From Roseihalotalea indica (GTDB taxonomy: Bacteria > Bacteroidota > Bacteroidia > Cytophagales > Cyclobacteriaceae), in contig NZ_JAINFL010000006.1 of assembly GCF_022458895.1 (NCBI RefSeq), positions 186,001 to 250,000 on the forward strand: 64,000 nt of DNA, read 5' to 3'. Positions 36,132-44,598 of the stretch are shown in pieces. The first letter of the stretch is position 1. Every line of letters starts with the position of its first letter. Below the pieces are notes generated by a model that ran no database searches, had not been told where the DNA came from, and saw nothing but the letters and a program-made list of their open reading frames with translations. The translations under genes and the position numbers were made by a program.

Positions 36132-37601
36132 TCAGGGGCTGTAATTAGGAGCTTCCCGGGTGATTTGGATATCATGAGGGTGGCTTTCTCGTACGCCCGC
36201 AGCAGTGATCTTAACAAATTTAGCTTGCTGAAGGGCCGGTATGTCAACCGCACCACAATAACCCATGCCGGAGCGCAGCCCGCCAATCATCTGATACAAC
36301 ACCTCCTCAACTAGCCCTTTGTATGGAACTCGCCCGACGATTCCCTCCGGAACCAGCTTTTTGATATCATCTTCGGCATCCTGGAAATATCGGTCTTTGG
36401 AACCTTCTTCCATCGCTTCAATTGACCCCATGCCTCGGTATGATTTAAATTTCCGGCCTTCGTAGAGAATCACCTCACCGGGTGCTTCATCAGTGCCAGC
36501 CAGAAGCGAACCAATCATTACGCAGTTAGCTCCTGCTACAAGAGCCTTTACAACATCTCCCGAGAAGCGAATGCCTCCGTCGGCTATTATAGGGATGCCC
36601 GAGTCCTTCACCGCTTGCGATGCCTCATAAACTGCCGATAATTGAGGGACTCCAACCCCGGCAATAATCCGCGTAGTACAGATACTGCCTGGTCCAACTC
36701 CTACTTTAATGGCGTCGGCGCCGGTTTTCACTAGGGCTTTGGCACCTTCAGCCGTGGCAATATTTCCTACTACTACATCCAGTTCCGGATATTTACGCTT
36801 AACAGTAAGGCAAGCATCAATCACCCCTTTAGAGTGCCCATGAGCGGTATCAACACTAATAATGTCAACGCCTGCGTTTTTAAGCATTTCTACCCTCTCC
36901 AGAATATCAGGGGTAACACCCACCGCAGCTCCTACTCTTAACCGGCCAAACTCGTCTTTGCAGGCATTAGGTCGGTCTTTGTTTTTCAGAATATCCTTAT
37001 AGGTAATCAGTCCGGTGAGCCTTCCCTGGTTATCTACAATAGGGAGTTTCTCAATTTTATATTCCTGAAGGATGTCTTCGGCTTTTTCGAGACCAATCCC
37101 CAGTTCAGCCGTTACCAGATTATCGCGAGTCATTACTTCCTGAACGGGCTGGGTAGGTTCTTTTAAGAATCTCAGGTCTCGGTTGGTGATAATTCCGATG
37201 AGCTTCCCGCTCGAGTCTACCACCGGAATGCCACCGATCTTGTTTTCTCGCATGATGGTCCGGGCATCGGCTACGGTGGCTTCTGCATCCAGCGTGATGG
37301 GGTCCAGAATCATTCCGCTTTGCGACCGTTTTACCTTGCGCACCTGCTGGGCCTGAGCCTCAATGGGCATGTTTTTATGTATGAATCCCAAACCGCCAGC
37401 CAGCGCCATAGCAATAGCCAGATCTGATTCGGTTACGGTATCCATTGCCGCAGAAACCAGCGGAATATTGAGCCGAATGTTGCGGGTAAGGTAGGTAGAA
37501 GCTTCAGTTTCTCTGGGAAGAATTTCGGAATAATTCGGTACGAGCAGGACATCGTCGTATGTGAGAGCCTCGTACAAAAATTTTTCAGCGTGATTCGTCA
37601 T
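36132..37601 (-). CDS. guaB: IMP dehydrogenase
   Basis: A 489-residue enzyme that oxidises IMP to XMP, the committed step of guanine nucleotide synthesis. The TIM barrel is interrupted by a CBS pair (about 95-210), as usual. The catalytic loop [13 protein letters not shown] has Cys308, and the flap region ([20 protein letters not shown]) and C-terminal SGMGYCGA are present. Full length. Minus strand, upstream of nothing it clearly shares a transcript with. Confidence 0.97.
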   Translation of the reverse strand: MTNHAEKFLYEALTYDDVLLVPNYSEILPRETEASTYLTRNIRLNIPLVSAAMDTVTESDLAIAMALAGGLGFIHKNMPIEAQAQQVRKVKRSQSGMILDPITLDAEATVADARTIMRENKIGGIPVVDSSGKLIGIITNRDLRFLKEPTQPVQEVMTRDNLVTAELGIGLEKAEDILQEYKIEKLPIVDNQGRLTGLITYKDILKNKDRPNACKDEFGRLRVGAAVGVTPDILERVEMLKNAGVDIISVDTAHGHSKGVIDACLTVKRKYPELDVVVGNIATAEGAKALVKTGADAIKVGVGPGSICTTRIIAGVGVPQLSAVYEASQAVKDSGIPIIADGGIRFSGDVVKALVAGANCVMIGSLLAGTDEAPGEVILYEGRKFKSYRGMGSIEAMEEGSKDRYFQDAEDDIKKLVPEGIVGRVPYKGLVEEVLYQMIGGLRSGMGYCGAVDIPALQQAKFVKITAAGVRESHPHDIQITREAPNYSP

Positions 37602-37629
37602 AGCAAATAATCAAATGTTATTTGCCAGT

Positions 37630-37637
37630 CAAAGATA
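37630..37637 (-). promoter_or_regulatory. -7 box upstream of guaB
   Basis: On the minus strand TATCTTTG is an exact TAnnTTTG match, 28 bases before the ATG at 37601. No -33 box at the usual spacing is clear, so only moderate support. Confidence 0.4.
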
Positions 37638-37758
37638 CTTACATTCCTCAAAAGAAAAAAAGAAGTATTCTTAATATTTCCAATTTGCCCAGTTAGGAAC
37701 AAATAGTGAGGCAGGCTGTTTTATAGAGGAACATTTCAATTATTTTTTAAACTTTAAT

Positions 37759-38490
37759 ATGCCAACACAGAAAATTCGCAAACAAGCAACCAATGAAGAA
37801 GAAACTCAACGAAGTCAGAGCCGACTGATATTTATTATTAGTGGGGGGATTTTACTGGCTCTGGTCTTATGTTACTTTTTTGTAAATGACTTTAAACAAT
37901 TTGTTGATGAGGCTATCCGGATACTTACCAGTGATGATCAGGAAGAAATAAAAAACTGGGTTAGTGGGTTTGGTTTCTGGGGTCCGGTGTTCATCATTGG
38001 CGCAATGACCGCCCAGATGTTTCTAATTATTATCCCGTCGGTAGTGCTAATGGTGGTGTCCGCATTAGCGTATGGTCCCTGGTGGGGTTCTGTTATCTCA
38101 TATGTGGCGGTAGTAGTAGCGGCTACTATTGCTTATTTTATTGGAGTGCATGCTAACAACGCATTTATAGATAAGCTCATCGGTGAGAAAAACGAAAAGA
38201 AAGTAGAAAGCTATATTCAGAAATACGGGTCTTGGGCTATTGTACTATTCCGACTGTCGCCCTTCCTCTCCAATGATGCCATCAGTTTTGTGGCGGGTAT
38301 TGGGCATATGCGTTTCCTTAAGTTTATTGTAGCTACTTCTGCCGGGATTATTCCTTTGATAGGTATGATCGCCTTTCTGGGTAAAAATACTGACCGTTTA
38401 CAGACCGGCATGCTCTGGATTTCAGCTGCTACTCTGGTAGGTTTTGTCATTTATTTTCTCATCAAACGACAAAAGAAAAAGACTACATAG
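37759..38490 (+). CDS. TVP38/TMEM64 (DedA-like) family membrane protein
   Basis: A 243-residue membrane protein with the VTT (SNARE-associated) domain. It has five or six helices, a middle loop with YGPWWGSVISYVAVVVAATIAY, then FRLSPFLSNDAISFVAGI, which is the F-R-x-x-P-x-x-x-x-x-x-x-N-x-x-x-G motif of the family, and a lysine-rich C-terminal tail. Members help lipid or membrane balance. Function in this organism unknown. It is divergent from guaB. Confidence 0.88.
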   Translation: MPTQKIRKQATNEEETQRSQSRLIFIISGGILLALVLCYFFVNDFKQFVDEAIRILTSDDQEEIKNWVSGFGFWGPVFIIGAMTAQMFLIIIPSVVLMVVSALAYGPWWGSVISYVAVVVAATIAYFIGVHANNAFIDKLIGEKNEKKVESYIQKYGSWAIVLFRLSPFLSNDAISFVAGIGHMRFLKFIVATSAGIIPLIGMIAFLGKNTDRLQTGMLWISAATLVGFVIYFLIKRQKKKTT

Positions 38491-38665
38491 AGGGGGAATA
38501 GGGGTTAGTGAGGTAATTCTGAAAACCGAAGTGAATTCCTGTAAAAAAACATATGAACGGGACTGCCCGAAGAAAAAAGTTTATTTACCGGCGAAATTCA
38601 CAGCTCGAACACCTCATTGTTTGGAATTTACGTTCAGTCATAAGTAATTGCTCAAAATTTTTACG

Positions 38666-39559
38666 ATGCCAAAACTTTTTAAAGGAACATACACCGCAGT
38701 CATTACCCCATTCACCTCAGCAAATAAAATTGACTGGGATGCCTTCGAACGTATTATAGAACACCAAATTGCCAGTGGCATCACCGGGCTTGTTTTTGTA
38801 GGAACAACCGGCGAAAGTCCCACCTTAACACACGACGAGCACCGGGAGATTCTTCGCTGGTCGGTACAGGTTGTTAACAAACGTTGCCAGGTAATTCACG
38901 GTACCGGCTCTAATAATACAAAGGAAACCATAGAGCTTTCGGCAGTAGCCGCCGATGCTGGTGCTGACGGGCAACTGGTGATTAACCCGTATTATAATAA
39001 ACCTACCCAGGAAGGATTATATCGCCATTTTTCAGCAGTAGCTCATGCGACAAACCTTCCCATTATCATTTATAACATCAAAGGGCGTACGGCAACTAAT
39101 CTGGAAACAGATACTTTATTACGTTTGCTGGAGCATGAAACTATTGTTGGAGTTAAAGAAGCCAGTGGTGATTTAGCTCAGATTATGGATGTAGTGCGAA
39201 AAACTCCCGAAGACTTCTGCGTACTTTCCGGTGACGATGCCCTTACGCTACCCATTCTGGCATGTGGAGGAGACGGTGTGATTTCAGTCGTTTCTAATTG
39301 TGTGCCTGGCGCCTTTCGTCGCAGTATCCAGAGCTGCCTGGATGGGCATTTTGAAGCCGGACGCCAGCAGTTTTACGGGCTAATGGATCTAATGCGGATT
39401 ACCATGATGGAAACAAATCCGATTCCTATCAAAATAATCATGCATAAGCTTGGCTATTGTACCGACCATCTACGATTGCCCCTATGCGAACCCACTGAAA
39501 ATACGCTCGAGGCGATTACCAACATCATTGGAACAATTAAGCAATTGGAGCTTAACTAA
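38666..39559 (+). CDS. dapA: 4-hydroxy-tetrahydrodipicolinate synthase
   Basis: A 297-residue class-I aldolase-type lyase that joins aspartate semialdehyde and pyruvate in lysine and diaminopimelate synthesis. GTTGESPTL, the tyrosine of YNIKGRT (Tyr136; usually YNVPGRT, here Pro to Lys) and the Schiff-base lysine in GVKEASGD (Lys164) are present. The ATG at 38666 (MPKLFKGTYTAVITPF) is chosen over a TTG six codons earlier. Confidence 0.94.
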   Translation: MPKLFKGTYTAVITPFTSANKIDWDAFERIIEHQIASGITGLVFVGTTGESPTLTHDEHREILRWSVQVVNKRCQVIHGTGSNNTKETIELSAVAADAGADGQLVINPYYNKPTQEGLYRHFSAVAHATNLPIIIYNIKGRTATNLETDTLLRLLEHETIVGVKEASGDLAQIMDVVRKTPEDFCVLSGDDALTLPILACGGDGVISVVSNCVPGAFRRSIQSCLDGHFEAGRQQFYGLMDLMRITMMETNPIPIKIIMHKLGYCTDHLRLPLCEPTENTLEAITNIIGTIKQLELN

Positions 39560-39581
39560 TACCTGTTTACTATACGAATCT

Positions 39582-39995
39582 ATGAAATCAGTACAGCAAA
39601 GGTCAGTCGTTCGATGGGGTTTGTATTTGGCTTTGCTGACTAGCGCTGCCTGTAAAAGTGCTAATGTAGGTACTGCGAAAGAGGACTTTCAGGAATTTTA
39701 CCAACGCTTTCTGACTGATAGCTTGTTCCAGATGGAAAGGGTGCAGTTTCCGTTGCCTGGTGAGAGAGTGAGTGCTGACGGAGAAGATACCGACTATCAG
39801 TGGACAAAGGATGAGTGGATTATGTTAAAAGAGTTTGATCTTGACTCCACTCAGTTTAAGCGCGACTTGCAGGTGACAGATACCCTGGTTACCGATGAGA
39901 TTTATACTCCCGGTGCCGGCTTCTATTTTAAGATGGTGTACGAGCCAATTAAGAGAAAATGGTATTTGGTTTATTTGGTGGATCAATCTTTGTGA
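39582..39995 (+). CDS. DUF4348-like lipoprotein
   Basis: A 137-residue protein with a signal peptide and a lipobox-like end SAAC (Cys near 25). The mature part reads FQEFYQRFLTDSLFQMERVQFPL, which resembles the DUF4348 lipoproteins of Bacteroidota. The ATG at 39582 (MKSVQQRSVVRWG) is chosen because a longer in-frame start at 39450 would place the signal peptide inside the chain and overlap dapA. It follows dapA by 22 bases, so it may be read from the same transcript. Function unknown. Confidence 0.8.
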   Translation: MKSVQQRSVVRWGLYLALLTSAACKSANVGTAKEDFQEFYQRFLTDSLFQMERVQFPLPGERVSADGEDTDYQWTKDEWIMLKEFDLDSTQFKRDLQVTDTLVTDEIYTPGAGFYFKMVYEPIKRKWYLVYLVDQSL

Positions 39996-40075
39996 GAGAG
40001 GAGTTAATATAGACGTAACATTGCAGAAAGGCGTATCGTTGAAAAAATAGCCTTTATACACTATTACCATTGCTC

Positions 40076-41056
40076 ATGGAAGATCAAGCATTGTCGGAAG
40101 AGCTTCTTAAAAAACTGGAGAAACTTGCCGTCAAATACGAAAAAAGCGATCAGAAGCTTTCCGATTATATTGAGGGAATGATTCATACTCGCTACCTTAC
40201 TTATTGGGATTATGTTCAGCTAGAGACGTTGCTTAGCTTACAACGCCCCAAGACGGATTTCAAAGATGAGATGATCTTTGTCACCTATCACCAGATCACG
40301 GAACTTTACTTTAAGCTGATTTTGTGGGAGTTAGAGCAACTGAATGATGGTTCGGTAACAGAAGCTAAAGTTTTCCTGGATAAGGTTCAGCGGCTCAATC
40401 GTTACTTCAACCAGCTTGAGAGCTCCTTTACTGTTATGACAGAAGGTATGGAGCACCAACAATTTGCTGAGTTTCGTATGGCGCTTATGCCTTCCAGTGG
40501 GTTTCAGTCGGTACAGTATCGCCTGATTGAAATATTCTCTACCGATGCTATTAATCTGGTGCACCCTGACCATGTGCTTTGGTTATCACCCGACAGTTCG
40601 GTGCGAGAATATTTAGAGCGGCTTTACTGGAAAGCTGGCTCAAGAGATACCAAGACGGGTAAAAAAACACTAACACTTCGGCAGTTTGAGGAAGAGTATG
40701 ATGAAATGCTGCTGGAAAAAATAGAAACTGCCCATACCCAAAATCTTCGCCTACAGATGCAGTCCTTCATTCAACCCGAAGAGCCCTTACATCAGGAAAT
40801 TGCAGATGCCCTGCGGACTTATGATCAACTCGCTAATGTATTCTGGCCACTGGCGCACTTCCGGGCTGCCGTACGCTATTTAGTGAATGGGAAAGATGCT
40901 AAGCCCGCTACTGGCGGAACAAACTGGCGCAAATACCTGCCACCTCGTTATCAGCGTATCATTTTCTTTCCTGAACTCTGGACTGACGAAGAGAAAGACA
41001 ATTGGGGTAAATCATGGGTTATGGAAAATATACCCGAAGAACTGGTGCGGGAGTAA
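40076..41056 (+). CDS. kynA: Tryptophan 2,3-dioxygenase
   Basis: A 326-residue haem enzyme that opens the indole ring of tryptophan, the first step of the kynurenine path. Family motifs are LTYWDYVQLETLL, TYHQITELYFKL (the active-site His) and, near the end, RYLVNGKDAKPATGGTNWRKYLPPR-type residues with GGTNWRKYL. The ATG at 40076 is chosen over a TTG two codons upstream. Longer than the 280-residue Xanthomonas form. No other kynurenine gene is adjacent. Confidence 0.95.
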   Translation: MEDQALSEELLKKLEKLAVKYEKSDQKLSDYIEGMIHTRYLTYWDYVQLETLLSLQRPKTDFKDEMIFVTYHQITELYFKLILWELEQLNDGSVTEAKVFLDKVQRLNRYFNQLESSFTVMTEGMEHQQFAEFRMALMPSSGFQSVQYRLIEIFSTDAINLVHPDHVLWLSPDSSVREYLERLYWKAGSRDTKTGKKTLTLRQFEEEYDEMLLEKIETAHTQNLRLQMQSFIQPEEPLHQEIADALRTYDQLANVFWPLAHFRAAVRYLVNGKDAKPATGGTNWRKYLPPRYQRIIFFPELWTDEEKDNWGKSWVMENIPEELVRE

Positions 41057-41153
41057 GATCCGAGACACACCTTGACAATACTCCCCTCTTGGCAAATCAA
41101 CTAATTTTTTGCTCGGTGATAAAGTCTTGCCGGGCAGTACAATACCCAAACCT

Positions 41154-41936
41154 ATGCAACTTACGCTTTATCAGGTAGATGCTTTTACCCAAAAAATATT
41201 TGGCGGAAACCCGGCGGCGGTCTGCCCACTAGACGACTGGTTGCCTGATGAACTAATGCAAGCCATTGCTGCCGAAAATAACTTGGCTGAAACTGCATTC
41301 TTTGTTCCGCAAGCTGATCAATTCGGATTACGCTGGTTTACGCCTACGGTTGAAGTAGATTTATGTGGGCATGCTACTTTAGCTACTGCGCACATACTAT
41401 ATACCGAATTGCAATATGATCTGCCAAATATTGGTTTTAATACCCGAAGCGGCTTATTATCCGTTAGTGAGCACGCCTCGGGTTATGTAATGAACTTTCC
41501 GGCGGACTCTATAACCCCTATTCAAACCCCACCGGAAATTGCAGAGGGTCTCCAGTTAACATCGGCGGAAACATATCGAGGTAAAACTGATTATCTGGTG
41601 GTGATTGATTCTCAAGATCAACTTGAAGCCCTCCAGCCCGATTTTAGAGTATTATCAAAAGGCGATGTCCGAGGTACTATTGTTACGGCACCGGGGAAGA
41701 ATGTAGATTTTGTATCACGATGTTTTTTTCCTCAATCCGGTATAGATGAAGATCCGGTCACCGGCTCGGCCCACACCACCTTAACTCCCTACTGGGCTCA
41801 GCGCCTAGGCAAAAAGCGGTTATCTGCCCAGCAACTTTCCGCTCGAAAAGGAGAGCTGATTTGCACTCATATGGGCGATCGGGTTGAACTGATTGGCAGT
41901 GCCGTCACCTATCTGAAGGGGGATATCTGGATATAG
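41154..41936 (+). CDS. PhzF family protein
   Basis: A 260-residue member of the PhzF/diaminopimelate-epimerase-fold family of isomerases. It starts MQLTLYQVDAFTQKIFGGNPAAV, has the catalytic glutamate in NLAETAFF (Glu46), LCGHATLATA and DEDPVTGSAH. The ATG at 41154 gives the standard start; an earlier in-frame one at 41109 does not. Substrate unknown. It follows kynA by about 97 bases. Confidence 0.9.
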   Translation: MQLTLYQVDAFTQKIFGGNPAAVCPLDDWLPDELMQAIAAENNLAETAFFVPQADQFGLRWFTPTVEVDLCGHATLATAHILYTELQYDLPNIGFNTRSGLLSVSEHASGYVMNFPADSITPIQTPPEIAEGLQLTSAETYRGKTDYLVVIDSQDQLEALQPDFRVLSKGDVRGTIVTAPGKNVDFVSRCFFPQSGIDEDPVTGSAHTTLTPYWAQRLGKKRLSAQQLSARKGELICTHMGDRVELIGSAVTYLKGDIWI

Positions 41937-41963
41937 ATAGGTTTTTGAAAACTAGATTTTTTA

Positions 41964-41984
41964 GCCCAAAATTGTAACTTGGGC
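41964..41984. other. Hairpin upstream of the secreted TIM-barrel gene
   Basis: GCCCAA-aattgtaac-TTGGGC with T residues on the left and A residues on the right. On the minus strand it would read as a terminator; on the plus strand it has no T-tract, so its role is unclear. It ends 11 bases before the next ATG and may be a 5' leader structure. Confidence 0.35.
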
Positions 41985-41995
41985 GAAAAAACCAT

Positions 41996-43084
41996 ATGCA
42001 ACGAAGAATTTTCATTAAACAATCTGCCCTAATTACCGGTGGAGTAGGGCTTTTAGGTTATGGCTGCTCCAGTAATACTACCCAAGGTGATAGCGAAGAC
42101 GGTGAAAATAGTGGTGCAGTAGCCACCTCAGCTACTCCAGAGTCACTATTTAAAATATCGCTGGCTGAGTGGTCATTCCATAACGCTATGTTTAACCCTG
42201 CACTGAGCAATGTGCCCTGGCCAGAACGTGATAAATATTATGACTCAAACTATGAATTTATCATCGCTGATAGTAAGCTGAGCAATATGGATTTTCCTCA
42301 AAAAGCTGCTGATATGGGCTTTGAAGGGGTAGAATTCGTGAATCAGTTTTTCTATAATAAAGCCGAAGATACCCAGTATCTGGCCGAATTAAAGCGTGCC
42401 TGTGAAAACGCTGGTGTTCAAGCTGTTTTAATTATGTGCGATCGGGAAGGAGCATTGGGTGACCCTGATGAAGCCGCTCGAACCAAAGCCGTGGAAAACC
42501 ATTACAAGTGGGTAGATGCTGCTAAATACCTAGGCTGCCATTCTATTCGGGTAAATGCCCAAAGTGAAGGAAGCTACGAAGAGCAGCAGAAACTGGCTGC
42601 TGATGGGCTATCAGGCCTAGGTGAGTATGCTAGCAATGCCGGAATCAATGTGATTGTGGAAAATCACGGTGGGCTTTCCAGCAATGGTGAATGGTTGGCC
42701 GGAGTGATGAATATGGTTGGCAAAGATGGAGTGGGTACCCTGCCTGACTTTGGCAACTTCTGTATCAAACGAGTCTATCCTACCCCAGAAAACCCAAATC
42801 CCGGTTGTGAAGAGGAATATGACCGCTACAAAGGCGTGGAAGAGCTTATGCCCTATGCAAAATCGGTAAGCGCAAAAACGCACGATTTTAATGAGCAGGG
42901 TGAAGAAACTCATACCGATTACGAGAAAATGATGCGTATTGTTCTGGATAATGGATACCGCAGCTTCGTAGGAGTGGAGTATGAAGGAAGCGGCTTAAGC
43001 GAAGAGGAAGGCATTATGAAATCTAAACAATTGTTGGAGAAAGTGCGGGAAAAACTAGCTTCTGAGTATCAAACTCAGTCCTAG
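41996..43084 (+). CDS. Secreted TIM-barrel sugar isomerase/epimerase (Tat/lipoprotein)
   Basis: A 362-residue protein with a twin-arginine-like start (MQRRIFIKQSALITGG) and a lipobox-like LGYGC (Cys24), followed by a Ser/Asp/Glu-rich linker. The mature domain has the AP-endonuclease-2-type TIM barrel: VEFVNQFF, VIVENHGGLSSNGEW, DFGNFC and VGVEYEGS, where His, Glu and Asp bind metal in the family. Resembles hydroxypyruvate isomerase-like proteins of Bacteroidota. Substrate unknown. A terminator follows. Confidence 0.8.
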   Translation: MQRRIFIKQSALITGGVGLLGYGCSSNTTQGDSEDGENSGAVATSATPESLFKISLAEWSFHNAMFNPALSNVPWPERDKYYDSNYEFIIADSKLSNMDFPQKAADMGFEGVEFVNQFFYNKAEDTQYLAELKRACENAGVQAVLIMCDREGALGDPDEAARTKAVENHYKWVDAAKYLGCHSIRVNAQSEGSYEEQQKLAADGLSGLGEYASNAGINVIVENHGGLSSNGEWLAGVMNMVGKDGVGTLPDFGNFCIKRVYPTPENPNPGCEEEYDRYKGVEELMPYAKSVSAKTHDFNEQGEETHTDYEKMMRIVLDNGYRSFVGVEYEGSGLSEEEGIMKSKQLLEKVREKLASEYQTQS

Positions 43085-43111
43085 GTAGAAAAGTCGATTT
43101 TATAGTATAGT

Positions 43112-43146
43112 AAAGCCCGCCCAATATTTATTTGGACGGGCTTTTT
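43112..43146 (+). terminator. Terminator after the TIM-barrel gene
   Basis: AAGCCCG-c-CCA, a short A/T-rich loop, then TGG-a-CGGGCTTTTT. A GC-rich stem with a T-tract 28 bases past the stop at 43084. Confidence 0.88.
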
Positions 43147-44190
43147 ATTGATAAGTGTCTGCCTTCGGCATTGATAGATGGATTTGTCAGTAGCGTAATA
43201 CTAAATTTTTCATGCGCTACAATCCACCACTTACCACCCCTCTAACCTGAAGCGTTTCTATAACAGGCTAATACATTGCTCATACACTCCGCGTATTGAT
43301 ATGAATATTTAATATTAATGGTCGGTTTACCATGTTTAAATTTAACCTTGCTTTGTACATTGTGTAGAAGATAATAATAAAGTCTAAACAGTATGCTGGA
43401 ATGTGAATAAATGCTTAAGGTTATCAGAGTCAACTAAGTCTTATTACCTATGAAAAGTGTATGTATTAAGCATGTAGGTTTTATAAAATACTTTTACCAA
43501 GCCTATGATGTTTACGTCACTTTCCCCTCTTCAAGTACTCCGTACTAACCAGAAAGTGAAAAGCTGAGAAGTCGGTTTTGCTGGATAAGATGTATTACGA
43601 ATTTAGGTCTACTTTTCTGTAAATAATAGAAGCGTTATGATACAATGCTCTATGCTGTCTGGTGCAATTAATATTTCTAGTGGGGCTTTAACACTATATG
43701 TCTAGTCAGGGACACCTCAAAAAATATTAAAATAGTTTAAGCTACTATTCGAGGAATTATAATTGTAAAAGTTGTAAAGGATAACAGCCTTTTAAGTTTA
43801 CATAAACGCCATACTCTAGGTTTTAGGCTGAATTTCTTTGTATAATATATGGTGTTGCTATGTGGCGAGACTTTCCCGGTTGTAGGTGGTGCCCGCATAA
43901 TAGTTGATAGTATTATATCCCATATCATACGGGAATCGCCCCTTCATTTCCCGAATTAAGCAGCCTCTGTGAGTATGATTGAAAGAGGTGAGATTTACGG
44001 ATGCTGCAGCTTAATTATGTGTCAACTAGAGAAGTGCAAATCAGATAGATACATTGTGTGGTGCCTAGGTGTGATCCTAAATAAGGGGGTTAGTTTACAA
44101 TGTAACTAAAAGCCAGAAGCTAGTTATTAATCATTGGAATGTGGCATTGCGATTGAGCTAAAGCAATGGATTTAATAACATCACATTCAC
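43147..44190. other. Gene-free region ahead of the chemotaxis operon
   Basis: About 1.04 kb of AT-rich DNA with no reading frame that looks like a protein on either strand. It lies directly ahead of the chemotaxis operon and so should hold its promoter and any leader. A TGGCAT-N5-TTGA stretch near 44142 is a poor match to a sigma-54 promoter. No tRNA or ribosomal RNA signature was found. Confidence 0.5.
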
Positions 44191-44598
44191 ATGGCAGAAG
44201 AACAAGCTTACACTATTTTAGTTGTTGATGATTTCGCGAGTATCCGCAAGGTTATCGGAGATACATTGCACCGGTATGGATATAACACGCTTGAGGCACA
44301 AAATGGCGAAGACGCACTTAATCAGTTAAGGCAAAATGGCAATAAGATCGACCTGATCATCTCGGACTACAATATGCCTACTATGGATGGGTATAAACTG
44401 TTAGAACATGTAAAAGGTGACCCGGCTCTCAAGCAGCATCCCTTTATACTGCTTACATCCGAAGATAACAATGATAAAAAGAAAAAAGCAAAAGAGGTTG
44501 GTCTTGATGCCTGGGTTACCAAGCCCTATAAGATCGACAGCTTCATGGCTTTAATCAAATACAATATTACCAAAAGTAAGAAAAATGGCGCAGTATGA
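44191..44598 (+). CDS. CheY-like response regulator
   Basis: A 135-residue single receiver domain with the acidic pair DD13-14, phosphoacceptor Asp59 in IISDYNMPTMDG and the conserved Lys in VTKPY. It is the first gene of the chemotaxis operon and overlaps cheA by 14 bases, so it is the likely target of CheA. It could act as CheY or, in a gliding or non-motile member of Cytophagales, as a signal to another output. Confidence 0.92.
   Translation: MAEEQAYTILVVDDFASIRKVIGDTLHRYGYNTLEAQNGEDALNQLRQNGNKIDLIISDYNMPTMDGYKLLEHVKGDPALKQHPFILLTSEDNNDKKKKAKEVGLDAWVTKPYKIDSFMALIKYNITKSKKNGAV

Noticed and set aside
43242..43928. Two 63-residue minus-strand frames in the gene-free region
   Set aside because: Composition reads as random AT-rich DNA, with no domain or signal pattern.
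44140..44160. Sigma-54 promoter ahead of the chemotaxis operon
   Set aside because: TGGCAT and TTG fit in spacing but the key -12 GC is GA, and no activator gene is near.
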